A DNA stretch of 64,000 nt from Luteibacter jiangsuensis (GCF_011742555.1 NZ_JAAQQR010000004.1:372001-436000), one strand, 5' to 3'; counted from the stretch's first letter, positions 20,441 through 30,061 are shown. The notes: generated by a model from the sequence alone, not told the origin. A program made the numbers and translations.

Positions 20441-22057
20441 TCACCTCCAGCCGGAGGTGATGGGATAGCGCCGCTCGCGGCCGAAGGCCTTCGTGGTCAC
20501 CCGCGGGCCGGGGGCCGCCTGGCGGCGCTTGAACTCGTTCACGTACACCATGCGGATCACACGCCGCACCGTGGCGTCGTCGTGACCGGCCGCGATGATG
20601 TCTTCCGCCGAGGCCTCACCCTCGATGAACAGTTCGAGGATGGCGTCGAGGTCGTCGTAGGGCGGCAGGGAATCCTGATCGGTCTGTTCGTGCCGCAGTT
20701 CGGCGGACGGCGGGCGATCGATCACCGCCATGGGAATCGCGCCATCGATGGCCGCCCGCCAGCGCGACAGCGCATAGACGGTCGTCTTGTAAACGTCCTT
20801 CAGCGGCGCATAGGCGCCACACATGTCGCCGTAAAGCGTGGCGTAGCCCACGGCCATTTCGCTCTTGTTACCGGTGGAGAGCAACAGCTTGCCGGTCTTG
20901 TTCGACATGGCCATCAGCAACACGCCGCGCGTGCGCGACTGCAGGTTTTCCTCGGTGATGTCGGGCTGAGTGCCCGCGAACACGGGCGACAGCGCATCGG
21001 TGAACGCCCCGTAGATCCCCTCGATGGGCAACACGTGATACTCGACACCGAGTTGCTCGGCCTGCGCCTTCGCTTCGCGAAGGGACAGGTCGGAGGTGTA
21101 TTCGGTGGGCATCATCACCGCCGTGACCTTGTCCTTGCCCAGGGCGTCGACAGCGATGGCCAGGGTCAGCGCCGAATCGATACCGCCCGACAGACCCAGC
21201 AATACGCCTGAGAACCCGTTCTTGCCGATGTAGTCACGTACGCCGCGAACCAGGCCCGCATACATGATCGCTTCAGGCGAGCGCGTATCCGCTTCGGGCC
21301 AGTCGATGGCGGAGAGGCGACGCGTGGCCGTGTCGTATTCCACCGCGAGAAGCATCTCTTCGAACGACGGCGCGCGCGCGGCGATCTCGCCGTTGGCTTG
21401 CACCAGCAGGGAATGGCCGTCGAAGAGCAAGTCGTCCTGTCCCCCGACAAGGTTCACGTACGCGATGGGCACACCGTTCTCGGTGGCGCGGCGGCGCAGC
21501 AGTTCCTCGCGTGTGGCGGCCTGTCGCCGGTCGTACGGCGAGGCGTTGATCACGAGGATCAGTTCGGCCCCCGCTTCCGCGGCACGGGCAGCCGGCTCGG
21601 CTTCCCAGATGTCTTCGCAGATGAGCATGCCCACGCGAACACCCTCGATGACGAAGACACGCGTCGACTCGCCATGCTGGAAGTAGCGCTTCTCGTCGAA
21701 CACGGTGTAATTGGGCAGGGCCTGCTTGTGATACGTCCACTCCACCCTGCCCTCGCGAATGAGCGTCGCGGCATTGAACACTTCGCCGCGGGTATCCGGA
21801 TGTCCCACCACCGCCGAGATGCCCTCGATGCGCGGTGCCAGGGCCGCGAGCTCCTTTGCGCATGCCTCCAGGAAACTGGGCCGCTGCAACAGGTCTTCGG
21901 GCGGATAGCCCGACAGCGTGAGTTCGGGAAAGGCAATAAGCGAGGCGCCGAGGCGGTCGCGCGCTTCCTCGGCCAGCGCCTGCACCCGCCGGGCATTGGC
22001 GGCGGCGGCACCCACGGGGAAGTCGAACTGGGCCAGGGCGAAGCGGAACGTGGACAT
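20441..22057 (-). CDS. nadE: Glutamine-dependent NAD(+) synthetase
   Basis: This 538-aa two-domain enzyme converts deamido-NAD to NAD. The N-terminal nitrilase-type glutaminase has the triad Glu45 (AFPELTLSG), Lys111 (YHKQALPN) and Cys147 (MLICEDIWE). The C-terminal synthetase has the ATP-pyrophosphatase loop SGGIDS at 290-295 and the SNKTGKLLLSTGNKSE block. The start MSTFRFALAQ at 22057 fits the family better than a TTG extension to 22099. A single family B REP lies upstream. Confidence 0.96.
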   Translation of the reverse strand: MSTFRFALAQFDFPVGAAAANARRVQALAEEARDRLGASLIAFPELTLSGYPPEDLLQRPSFLEACAKELAALAPRIEGISAVVGHPDTRGEVFNAATLIREGRVEWTYHKQALPNYTVFDEKRYFQHGESTRVFVIEGVRVGMLICEDIWEAEPAARAAEAGAELILVINASPYDRRQAATREELLRRRATENGVPIAYVNLVGGQDDLLFDGHSLLVQANGEIAARAPSFEEMLLAVEYDTATRRLSAIDWPEADTRSPEAIMYAGLVRGVRDYIGKNGFSGVLLGLSGGIDSALTLAIAVDALGKDKVTAVMMPTEYTSDLSLREAKAQAEQLGVEYHVLPIEGIYGAFTDALSPVFAGTQPDITEENLQSRTRGVLLMAMSNKTGKLLLSTGNKSEMAVGYATLYGDMCGAYAPLKDVYKTTVYALSRWRAAIDGAIPMAVIDRPPSAELRHEQTDQDSLPPYDDLDAILELFIEGEASAEDIIAAGHDDATVRRVIRMVYVNEFKRRQAAPGPRVTTKAFGRERRYPITSGWR

Positions 22058-22117
22058 GGGGGATCCGTGCGGTCGCGGGGAACGTCCATGATAAAGCAAC
22101 GTGGGGCGAAGCTCGCT

Positions 22118-22139
22118 GTGGGAGCCGGCTATGCCGGCG
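22118..22139 (+). repeat. Single family B REP unit
   Basis: One GTGGGAGCC unit with stem GCCGGCTATGCCGGC sits in the 87-base gap between the nadE start and the ddpX stop. It is unpaired, unlike the other family B sites. Confidence 0.75.
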
Positions 22140-22144
22140 CATGC

Positions 22145-22843
22145 TCATTCCACGGGCACGTCGAAAAGGGTATCGGCAGCCGCGGAAGGCAGCGAGTAGT
22201 GCCACCATTCCTGCGGGTAATTCACGAACCCTTCCTTTGCCATGGCACGCAGCAGGCGCTGGCGATTCGCACGTTGGGTCGCGTCGATCCCCGGAAAGTC
22301 GGTGTGGGCGCGAGGATCGAAGAAATCGAACGCCGTACCCATGTCGAGCGCCGTACAGCCCTTGTCGTCGCAACGCATGAGCGTCAGATCGACGGTCGCC
22401 CCGCGGCTGTGACCGGACACGGGCGCGATGTATTCACCCAGCAGTTTATCTTTCCCCAGGTTCGGATAGTGCGCGGCCTTCGTTCGCGTGTCCGCGAGAT
22501 CGCCGGCCCAGCGCACGAAGTTCGCGACGGCCCGCGCCGGCCGGTAACAATCCCAGATCTTCAGCCTGTAACCCTCGCTGCGCAGGCCATGCTCCACCCG
22601 GGCCAGGGCTTCGGCGGCCGCCGTGCGCAGGAAGCACTTCGGGGCCCGATAGCCGTCCACCGGCGCGCCGGTGAAATTGTCGCTCCCGGCATAGTGGATG
22701 GATTCGGCGATATCAGGCACGAGTGTGCGGATGTCGGTCAGACCCGCCTGTGCGGGCGTGCGGGCCGGCGAAATACGCGGCGGTGCATCGGCCGCGGCGG
22801 CATCAAGGACAAGCACGAACGCGAGCGAAATCCAGATCTTCAT
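22145..22843 (-). CDS. ddpX: Exported D-alanyl-D-alanine dipeptidase (VanX/DdpX-like)
   Basis: This 232-aa M15D zinc peptidase would hydrolyse free D-Ala-D-Ala (and related D-dipeptides) to D-alanine. Zinc and catalytic residues are in place: His145 and Asp152 in SGHSRGATVDL, and Glu212 and His215 in EWWHYSL. The substrate-orienting Arg is in CYRPARA. A signal peptide (MKIWISLAFVLVLDAAAADA) indicates a periplasmic enzyme, which argues for nutrient scavenging rather than VanX-type cytoplasmic resistance. The ATG at 22843 is preferred; 22864 adds seven residues. Its 5' end overlaps the preceding dipeptidase fusion gene by 41 bases, so it is the last gene of the leftward operon. Confidence 0.88.
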   Translation of the reverse strand: MKIWISLAFVLVLDAAAADAPPRISPARTPAQAGLTDIRTLVPDIAESIHYAGSDNFTGAPVDGYRAPKCFLRTAAAEALARVEHGLRSEGYRLKIWDCYRPARAVANFVRWAGDLADTRTKAAHYPNLGKDKLLGEYIAPVSGHSRGATVDLTLMRCDDKGCTALDMGTAFDFFDPRAHTDFPGIDATQRANRQRLLRAMAKEGFVNYPQEWWHYSLPSAAADTLFDVPVE

Positions 22844-25448
22844 AGTCGTTGCTGAAATCGGCATCGGGATCGACCTTGCTCAGACGGAGACGGTCCGGGG
22901 CGTCCATGTCGAGCCAGGGCTCGGCGTCCATGCGCTCGTCGTTCCATTGGACAAGGTAACGGCCCCCCACGCGTTCCAGCTTACCGCTCATCGCCGGAGA
23001 ACGCGCCGCCTTGAAAGCGACACCGCCCTTTGCGGGACAGATGCTCACCTCGCCGAACCATGGATCGCGCCATACGCCGAGGAAGCCTTTCGCCTCGGTC
23101 GCCGATGCGGTGGTGCGCGAGGAGGTATCCGGTGCCCGAGAGGCGCCGGGGGCCGCCGCTTCCGCCGCGATGCGATCGGCATATTCGCCCACGGTGTGCT
23201 TCTCTCCGGGCGTCGTGAACCGCTTCAGGATCGCTTCGGCGAGCGTGTCGCGCGCGTCCTCGCCGCCACCGTTCATCATGATGACGAAGCCGCTCCGTGC
23301 CTCCGGAAGGAGGCTCACCGTGGAATACATGCCCGACAAGGTCCCGGTATGCGTCACGCTCCAGTGGCCGTCCACGTCCGCGAGGCGCCAGCCATAGCCG
23401 TATCCGTAAAGGTGCGTATCGTTCCACGCCTTGCGGCGCTGCCCGACCGGCATCGGGTTCTGGATCGACCACAACGGCTCGCGCTGCTTCGCATCCAGCC
23501 ACGCGACTTGGGACGCATCCGGCGCGAGCCAGTTGGACACCCAGCGCAACATGTCGTCGAGGTCGCAGCGTACGCCACCGGCCGCCGCGGATGTGATATC
23601 CGGAATCGTCGCGGGGTCGGCATTTGTCACGACATTGCCCCGATCGCCATGACGATGCGGCTGGGCCACGTTGCCCACGCCGTCGCGCGACCATGTGCCG
23701 ATCTGGCAACGGCCGAGGCCCAGTGGCACGAAGACCTCGCGGCGGAGCAGTGTTTCGTAGGGCGCTCCGCCGGCCGCGGCAGCCACCTCGCCCGCCACCA
23801 CGTACAGGAGGTTGTCGTACGCATAGCGCGAGCGGAAGCTGTGCGCCGGTTTCAGGTAAGCGAGCCCCGCCAGGATGTCCTTGCGCGTGAAGCGGTTCGG
23901 TTCGGGCCAGAGCATCAGATCGCCCGCACCTTCGCGCAAGCCACTGTTGTGTATCAGGAGATCGCGCACCTGCATCTCCCGCGTGACCCACGGATCGTTC
24001 ATGCGGAAGTCCGGCAGGTAGCGCGTGACCGGATCGTCCCAGTGCAACTTTCCCTCGGCGACGAGGCGCGCGAGCAGCGCCGTCGTCATGGCCTTGCTGT
24101 TCGAGGCGATCTTGAACAGCGTGCGGCTGTCGACCTTGCGCCCCGACCCTGCCGCCAGCTCGCCGGCCGTTCGCGTATACGCCACCTTTCCGTCCGCGAT
24201 CACACCCACCGCGATACCGGGGATGTCGTAACGCGCGATGGCCTCGTCCACCAGCGAGTCGAGCGACGCTGTGGCCGCAGCCTCGTCGGCGGCCCATACG
24301 CGCAGCAGGTTGCCGCCCCAGATCTTGGCAATGTCGGCGTCGGAGAACCCGCGGCCTTTCAGACCGGCCGTGACGTTGCGCGTCTCGGACGCGTCCATCC
24401 ATCCGGTGATCTCGCCGCCACCGTCGAAGTCGGAAGCGATGCCGACGTGATCGACGCCGGCCACTTTCACCATGTGCTGTATATGGTCGAGGAAGTCGTC
24501 CAGCGTTGCGAGGGGATGCTCGCGCTGGATGGCCTTCATGCCCTCGACGTAGGCCGGAAGATAATCGTGTTTCTCGCTGTCGTACGCCTTGTCGCCCGCG
24601 TCTCGCGCGACGCGCACCTGCAATGCTTTCTCAGCGGCTTCGCGTGCCTGGTCCTTCTTCAGGAACTCCTTGTACGCCACGGCCTGGATCACGCCGCCCT
24701 TCGCCGCGATAGCCCGCAACAGGTCGTCCGGCAGATTGCGCGGGTGGTCGGTGACGGCCCGCGCCGACGAGTGAGAGGCGATGATCGGGGCCGTGGACAG
24801 CGCCAGCACGTCGCGCACGCACGCGTCCGACGCGTGCGATACATCCACCATCATGCCCAGTGCGTTCGCCCGGCGGACCACCTGCCGGCCGAACTCGCTC
24901 AGGCCGAGGTTGCTGTCCGGCTTGTCGCCCAGATCCTTACTGGGTAGCGAGCTACCGCAGAGATCGTTGTTGCCAACGTGCGCCAGACCCACGTAGCGGG
25001 CACCTCGCGCATAAGCGGCATCCAGACGCTTGAGGTCGTGCCCGAGGGAATAGCTGTTCTCGATGCCGATCATCGCGGAAAGGCGGCCCGCCGCCTTGTT
25101 CGCCGTCACGTCGTCTGGCGTGAGGGCCAACCGGATCTGGTCCGGGTAACGCTTCAGCATCAGGTCGATGGCGTCGTACTTCCGCGCCGCCTGCGCCACT
25201 GCCTTCGCATATCCCGCGGGCGTCAGCGCCGCCTGTTCCACGTAGATCACGAAGAAGGCCGCATCGAGCCCGCCGCGGCGCATCTTGGGAAGGTCGACCT
25301 TGAGTGGCCCGTCCTTGCCCGCATCGAACTTCGGATCCTGCATGTACGACAGCGGGATATCCACATGCGTGTCGAGGGTGAGGAGATGGTCCTGCCCCTG
25401 CGCCGTGGCGCAGAAGAGCAGGACCGCGGCCAACGCGTGCTTCCTCAT
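22803..25448 (-). CDS. Exported M19 membrane-type dipeptidase fused to a beta-lactamase-family serine hydrolase
   Basis: This 881-aa fusion has a signal peptide (residues 1-19). Residues 20-390 form an M19 (renal-type) dipeptidase with all binuclear zinc ligands: His28 and Asp30 (TLDTHVD), Glu130 (GIENS), His157, His205 (DVSHASD), His226 (ASHSSAR) and Asp340 (GIASDFDG). Residues about 393-750 form a class C beta-lactamase/DD-peptidase fold with the SxxK nucleophile motif at 449-452 (SNSK), Tyr544-x-Asn546 and HTG at 700-702. A C-terminal beta-rich domain follows. M19 enzymes cleave dipeptides, often L-D or L-L; S12-type hydrolases include D-aminopeptidases and D,D-carboxypeptidases. The start overlaps the TonB receptor stop by one base (TGATG). 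Substrates are inferred. Confidence 0.87.
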   Translation of the reverse strand: MRKHALAAVLLFCATAQGQDHLLTLDTHVDIPLSYMQDPKFDAGKDGPLKVDLPKMRRGGLDAAFFVIYVEQAALTPAGYAKAVAQAARKYDAIDLMLKRYPDQIRLALTPDDVTANKAAGRLSAMIGIENSYSLGHDLKRLDAAYARGARYVGLAHVGNNDLCGSSLPSKDLGDKPDSNLGLSEFGRQVVRRANALGMMVDVSHASDACVRDVLALSTAPIIASHSSARAVTDHPRNLPDDLLRAIAAKGGVIQAVAYKEFLKKDQAREAAEKALQVRVARDAGDKAYDSEKHDYLPAYVEGMKAIQREHPLATLDDFLDHIQHMVKVAGVDHVGIASDFDGGGEITGWMDASETRNVTAGLKGRGFSDADIAKIWGGNLLRVWAADEAAATASLDSLVDEAIARYDIPGIAVGVIADGKVAYTRTAGELAAGSGRKVDSRTLFKIASNSKAMTTALLARLVAEGKLHWDDPVTRYLPDFRMNDPWVTREMQVRDLLIHNSGLREGAGDLMLWPEPNRFTRKDILAGLAYLKPAHSFRSRYAYDNLLYVVAGEVAAAAGGAPYETLLRREVFVPLGLGRCQIGTWSRDGVGNVAQPHRHGDRGNVVTNADPATIPDITSAAAGGVRCDLDDMLRWVSNWLAPDASQVAWLDAKQREPLWSIQNPMPVGQRRKAWNDTHLYGYGYGWRLADVDGHWSVTHTGTLSGMYSTVSLLPEARSGFVIMMNGGGEDARDTLAEAILKRFTTPGEKHTVGEYADRIAAEAAAPGASRAPDTSSRTTASATEAKGFLGVWRDPWFGEVSICPAKGGVAFKAARSPAMSGKLERVGGRYLVQWNDERMDAEPWLDMDAPDRLRLSKVDPDADFSNDYEDLDFARVRACP

Positions 25449-28444
25449 CAGAAATCGATGGACACGGTCAACTGCCCGAAACGCGGCGGCTGGAAGCGGA
25501 TCGGTTGCAGGTAGGTGTTGCTGTAGCTGCCGATGGATGTCTGCAGGTCCTGGTCCACGCCGGTGGTGCGCTGCTGGTTAAGCAGGTTGTAAATAGCGAA
25601 CTTCACGCGCAGATTGTTCTTCTCGTCCAGGGGCAGCAGGTAGGTGATGCTGGCATTGAGGTTGAAGGTCCACGGCGTGCGCTTCGCGCCGCGCGACGAT
25701 TCGACGTATACGCGGTTCTCGGACACCGGATCGGCGCAGTTCTCCACGCAGATGAAATAGCTGTGGTACGAGGTCTTGTCGAACGGGTTGCCCACGCCAT
25801 AGGCGGTGATGGGGCTGCCCGAGAGCGCGGTCACGTCCGCACCCACCTGCCACTGGCTGTTGATCGCATAGGTGCCGCGCAGTTTGAACTGGTGGCGGTG
25901 ATCGTTGGGCAGGTAACCGCCCGACAGGTTCACCCACGGATCGTCGAAGTTCTCCGTGCGGCCGGTATCGTCGAAGTTCGTATCCGAGTTGACCGGGCCT
26001 TCCGCGTTGCCGCGGCTCCACGAGAGCACGTACGAGGCGTTGAACATCCACTTCTCGTCCCACGCGCGGTCCACCTGGAATTCCAGCGACCCGAAGGTGC
26101 GGCGCGGCTTCTTCCAGCCGCGCTGGCCGAGGTAGTTGCCCGAGGCGTCGTAGAGCGCCCAGCCTTGTTTGGCGGTGTCGATGGTGATGTAACCGTCGGG
26201 TGTCCCGTCGCAGTTGGTGTCGCCGTACACCGTGACGTTGCGGCCGGGGTTGCCCATGACGTAACCGATGTAGCCGTCGCCGCCGCACTGCGGCGTGGCG
26301 CTGATCTCCATGTCGTCGATGGCATCGTGCAGCTTGCGGTAGGTGCCGCTGACGCCCCACGACCACTTGTCGTCGATCATCTGCTGGAAGCCGAGGATGG
26401 CCTCGTCCTGGTAGACGGGATCCATGTGCTTGTCCACTTCGGCCCGCAGATCGCCCACGGTGCCGTTGCCCTGCGAGGTGTCCACCGCCCCGATCTGCTG
26501 GCCCAGGATGGGCACCGCGTATTGCGACCCGTTGCGCTCCAGGTACTGGTAGCCCTCGAAGGTATAGAAGGTGCGCTCGTCCAGCAGGCCGCCAGCCTGC
26601 TTGATGTTGATCACGTTGGCGACCGGCAGGTAGTAGCGGCCCAGGTTGCCGAAGATCTTCGTCCTGCCGTCGCCGTTCAGGTCCCAGGAGAACCCGAGCC
26701 GCGGCGCGATCATGTTGTCCACCTTGATGTAGCTCTTGCCCTCGGCCGTCTTGTTGTCGAAGGAGTCGCTGCGCAGACCGACATTCAGCAGGAAGTCCGG
26801 CGTGATGTTCCAGTTGTCCTCGACGTAATAGGCGTTGTTCGAAGTTTCGAACGTGCCCCCGATGTTGTAGCGCCGCTGGCGCACGTACATGTCGTAACCG
26901 GGCGGAATGACGCCGTCGTTCTCGATGGTCGAACCCGCGGCCGCGTGCCGGATGTTGTAGTAATACTCACCGGGGCCGGGATAATGCCGGTCGTATTCCG
27001 AGGTATCCACCTCGTGGTCGTAGCCGAAGCGCACGAGGTGGTCGCCGAGCGTCCACTCGAAATCCGCGCGGCCTTGCTTGCGAGTGTCGTTGCGTTTTTC
27101 CACCATGGTGCTGGAGCTGCAACCCAGCGGCACATCCGGGGCGTCGGAGTTGTCGTCGATGCGCACAGGATTGCACTCGGCGTCGGCAAGGCCACGCGTA
27201 TAGGCCTCGCGCTCGTTGCGGCCATACATCAGCTTCATCGACAGGTTGTCGACAAGGTAGCTGGTGAACGTGCCGTTCCAGTTCCTGCCGCCGGTATCGC
27301 TGGTGATGACGTCGCTCTTCTGCCCCTTCGTGTGCGTGGCGTAGTCGTACGGATAGACAGAGGCCTCGTTCTTGTCCTTGTCCGAAAACGCCATGAACTC
27401 CAGCAGGTTCTTGTCGTTGATGTGCCAGTCGATCTTCGTGCCCCAGAAACCCGAATCCGTGTCGTTCTGGGTGAGGATCGTGCCCTGGTTGTCCGTGTTC
27501 TGCGGCGTGTACCCGCGCGCTTCGTACATGGCGAAGAAGAAGAGCTTGTCCTTCACGATCGGACCGGACGCGTACACGTTCATCTTCGTGCGCGAGTAAT
27601 GGTCCTCGGACGAGGTGATGTAACGTTCGCCGTCCCAGTAGCGGTTCTTCGTGGTGGCCTGCCAGGCGCTGGGCTCGAAGGTCATCTCCGCGCCGGCCTT
27701 GAACTCGTTGGTACCCGAACGGGTGACGGCGTTGACCACGCCACCGGTGGTGCGGCCGAACTCCACCGAGTATCCGCCGGTCTTCACCTGGAATTCCTGG
27801 TAGAAGGCAAACGGTGCTTCGGAGAAACCGTTGCGGTTGTAGAAGTCGGTCACGTTGAGGCCGTTCACGTAGAACGAGTTCTCGGCCACGGACGAGCCGC
27901 CGAAGGAGATGCCGCCGAACCCCGCGTTGCCCTTGTTCACGCCCGGCGCCAGCAGCGCCACGGCCTGCACGTTCTGGTCCACGGGCAACCGGCGGATCTC
28001 CTCGCGGCTGACGTTCGTCGCGATTTCCGTGGAGCTGACGTCCACCGCGTTGATCACCACCGGGGCGCTCACCTGCACGCCCTCGAGCTGAGTGGTGCCG
28101 GTGTCGCCACGCTCCACCAGATTCACCGTGGTGGCGTTGCCGAGGCTGACGTTCACCTCCGTCGTGGTGCTCACCGGCTTGCCGTCCACGCTGCTGTCGA
28201 GCCGATAGCGGCCCACCGGCAGGAATGGAAAGCGGAAGTTGCCGTCCGCGTCGGCCGTGACCGTGCGGGTCAGGCCGGTGCCGGGATCGCGCACCGTAAC
28301 GACGGCGCCCGCCTTGGTCCGGCCGACGATCGAACCGTCGGTGTTCGCAGCGAAGGCCGCGCCGGAAACGGCAAGGCCGAGGCCGATCGCCATGCACAAG
28401 GCGCCGTGGCGCAACACGCGCCGGTTCGTCTTGATATCCCCCAT
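25448..28444 (-). CDS. Oar-type TonB-dependent outer-membrane receptor 1
   Basis: This 998-aa TonB-dependent receptor has a signal peptide ending AAFAANTDG. A carboxypeptidase-regulatory-like beta domain follows at about 35-110 (GAVVTVRDPGTGLTRTV), then a plug domain at about 140-260 (SREEIRRLPVDQNVQAVALLAPG) and a large beta barrel ending LTVSIDF with the C-terminal Phe that BamA recognises. The Oar family includes receptors implicated in peptide or protein uptake. The position, translationally coupled to a dipeptidase and 42 bases after a transglutaminase-like gene, suggests import of peptides, possibly cell-wall derived. The start at 28444 (MGDIKTNRR) was chosen for the signal peptide. Confidence 0.9.
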   Translation of the reverse strand: MGDIKTNRRVLRHGALCMAIGLGLAVSGAAFAANTDGSIVGRTKAGAVVTVRDPGTGLTRTVTADADGNFRFPFLPVGRYRLDSSVDGKPVSTTTEVNVSLGNATTVNLVERGDTGTTQLEGVQVSAPVVINAVDVSSTEIATNVSREEIRRLPVDQNVQAVALLAPGVNKGNAGFGGISFGGSSVAENSFYVNGLNVTDFYNRNGFSEAPFAFYQEFQVKTGGYSVEFGRTTGGVVNAVTRSGTNEFKAGAEMTFEPSAWQATTKNRYWDGERYITSSEDHYSRTKMNVYASGPIVKDKLFFFAMYEARGYTPQNTDNQGTILTQNDTDSGFWGTKIDWHINDKNLLEFMAFSDKDKNEASVYPYDYATHTKGQKSDVITSDTGGRNWNGTFTSYLVDNLSMKLMYGRNEREAYTRGLADAECNPVRIDDNSDAPDVPLGCSSSTMVEKRNDTRKQGRADFEWTLGDHLVRFGYDHEVDTSEYDRHYPGPGEYYYNIRHAAAGSTIENDGVIPPGYDMYVRQRRYNIGGTFETSNNAYYVEDNWNITPDFLLNVGLRSDSFDNKTAEGKSYIKVDNMIAPRLGFSWDLNGDGRTKIFGNLGRYYLPVANVINIKQAGGLLDERTFYTFEGYQYLERNGSQYAVPILGQQIGAVDTSQGNGTVGDLRAEVDKHMDPVYQDEAILGFQQMIDDKWSWGVSGTYRKLHDAIDDMEISATPQCGGDGYIGYVMGNPGRNVTVYGDTNCDGTPDGYITIDTAKQGWALYDASGNYLGQRGWKKPRRTFGSLEFQVDRAWDEKWMFNASYVLSWSRGNAEGPVNSDTNFDDTGRTENFDDPWVNLSGGYLPNDHRHQFKLRGTYAINSQWQVGADVTALSGSPITAYGVGNPFDKTSYHSYFICVENCADPVSENRVYVESSRGAKRTPWTFNLNASITYLLPLDEKNNLRVKFAIYNLLNQQRTTGVDQDLQTSIGSYSNTYLQPIRFQPPRFGQLTVSIDF

Positions 28445-28486
28445 CTCCCCACTCCCATAAGATGACACTCGGGTTGTAGTAAGCCG

Positions 28487-30001
28487 TCAGCGCGTCGTGT
28501 CGGCGGCCCCTTCCGCCTTTTCGACACGATGCCAACGGAAGTCGTAGTCCCACTGATCGAAATACAGGTTGCCGCCCTTCCATTCGACTTCGCCGCGCTG
28601 CGAATCGACCGTTTCCGAGCGGAAGAAGGTCTTCGCCGGTACGAACGGCTGCGAGAAATCGTCGTTGAAGGCGATGCGATAGGCGTCCAGGCCGCCGAGG
28701 TAGAACCACTCGAGCTTGTCGTCGCCCGGCATTGCGTTCGCACCGGCCGCGAGTCGGCCGAAGGTCACGTCCATCGGTACCCACCCATAAGGGGCGAGGT
28801 AGACCTGGCCCCAGTCGTGGATGTTGTTGTATTTGCCATCGGAGAAGATCCAGCCCGACTGCCAGCGTGCCGGAATGCCGTTGAGGCGGAGAAGGGTGAT
28901 CAGCAGCAAGGTCTGCTCGCCACAGTCGCCGTGACCGGCGTGTAGCGTGTAATCGCCGATGTTGGAGATCGTGGAATATTCGCGCGCGCCCGCCCACGGA
29001 ATGGTATCGACGGCGGCGAACAGCTTCTGAGCGATACGGTAGGGGTTGGTCTCATCGCCCACCGCGCGCTTCGAATACGCACGCATCGCATCGGTGAACA
29101 CGATGTGCGGAGGCCGTTCCGTCACGAAGGGCGCGAGCTCCGGCGTGAGCGGAGCACGCACGACCTTCGCCGGATCGATGTCGACATAACGGGCGTAGAG
29201 CGTCAGCTCGTAGGTAATCGAAAACTCGGTAGGCTTGCCAGCCACGGCCTTTTTTTCGAGGTAGGCGGTGCGCTGCATGGCGGACTCCGGCGCGATCCTG
29301 GCGCCGGCGGGATCGCTCGATACGAGCCGGATGTCTTCCTGCTGCCCCTTGATCGCGCGCGGATAGGGAATCCAGGCCCGAACGATTTCGCCCGCGGGCA
29401 CCGCGTCCGCCTTGACGGTGAGTATCTGCGTCACGCTCTCGCGCCGCGGCAGCACGCTGCTGGAACGTTCGGCCAGCGCGGCCTGACGCACCGCACGGTG
29501 GTGGTCGTTCAACACTTCGTTGGGACCGTCGTCGAACGGCGTCTGCTCTTTTCTCCGTGCACGAGCCTCGGCGCTGAGGCGGAAAAGATTGCCCGGCGAC
29601 CGCTTGAAGTAGAGCGTGCGTCCGTCGATCACCTGCTTTTCGAGCAGCCCCGCGTGATCCCACTTCGCAAACTCCGCATCGGTGAGGTCCGGAATCTGCT
29701 TGCGCAGGCGCGCCTTGACGGCGTCGGCGTCCAGCGTGAAGTCGAGGAGGATGCGGCGCATGCGCTCTCGCTGGAATGCGAGGGCGTCGCGCTGTTCCGT
29801 CGTGATGTCCGGACGGGACAGCACCTTCGCGATGGCGGCTTCCGCCTCCCTGAAGTGGCCGGCGTCGATCGCCGCCACGATCTCGCTGGCGGCCGTCGAC
29901 GTCGTGGACGGATCGCTACGCGACGCCGCCCCCACCGACGGCAAGAGGAACACGGCCCCCAGGGCAGCGCATAGCATCGCGTTTCGTAGAGCCGCTTTCA
30001 C
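28487..30001 (-). CDS. Exported transglutaminase-like superfamily protein
   Basis: This 504-aa protein has a hydrophobic signal segment (LCAALGAVFLLPSVGAA). A helical N-terminal region (about 35-130) follows, then a beta-sandwich-like middle and a transglutaminase-core domain. The catalytic triad is Cys360 (GHGDCGEQ), His395 (NNIHDWGQ) and Asp411 (PMDVTF), counted from the GTG at 30001. That GTG was preferred to a TTG at 30067 because it places the signal peptide at the N-terminus. Bacterial members are usually cysteine peptidases or amidases rather than crosslinkers. It is first in the leftward operon, ahead of the Oar receptor, so a peptide- or peptidoglycan-trimming role is inferred. Confidence 0.85.
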   Translation of the reverse strand: MKAALRNAMLCAALGAVFLLPSVGAASRSDPSTTSTAASEIVAAIDAGHFREAEAAIAKVLSRPDITTEQRDALAFQRERMRRILLDFTLDADAVKARLRKQIPDLTDAEFAKWDHAGLLEKQVIDGRTLYFKRSPGNLFRLSAEARARRKEQTPFDDGPNEVLNDHHRAVRQAALAERSSSVLPRRESVTQILTVKADAVPAGEIVRAWIPYPRAIKGQQEDIRLVSSDPAGARIAPESAMQRTAYLEKKAVAGKPTEFSITYELTLYARYVDIDPAKVVRAPLTPELAPFVTERPPHIVFTDAMRAYSKRAVGDETNPYRIAQKLFAAVDTIPWAGAREYSTISNIGDYTLHAGHGDCGEQTLLLITLLRLNGIPARWQSGWIFSDGKYNNIHDWGQVYLAPYGWVPMDVTFGRLAAGANAMPGDDKLEWFYLGGLDAYRIAFNDDFSQPFVPAKTFFRSETVDSQRGEVEWKGGNLYFDQWDYDFRWHRVEKAEGAADTTR

Positions 30002-30061
30002 CGTTCGGTATCCCCGATGCAACCGTGGTGGATGGACGTGCTTCACCGCTGTGTAACATGC

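Noticed and set aside
22145-22843. VanX-like gene as part of glycopeptide resistance
   Set aside because: No vanA/vanH or VanRS-type genes are adjacent, the protein has a signal peptide, and the neighbours are peptide-catabolic. A nutrient or recycling role fits better.
22698-24947. 749-codon plus-strand frame opposite the M19/beta-lactamase fusion
   Set aside because: Antisense shadow with Arg/His-rich low-complexity translation; the minus strand holds intact catalytic motifs.
25505-28465. Uninterrupted 986-codon plus-strand frame opposite Oar receptor 1
   Set aside because: Its translation is Val/His/Arg-rich without any domain, and it exactly mirrors a receptor gene with clear family motifs. 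Long antisense frames are expected in GC-rich coding DNA.
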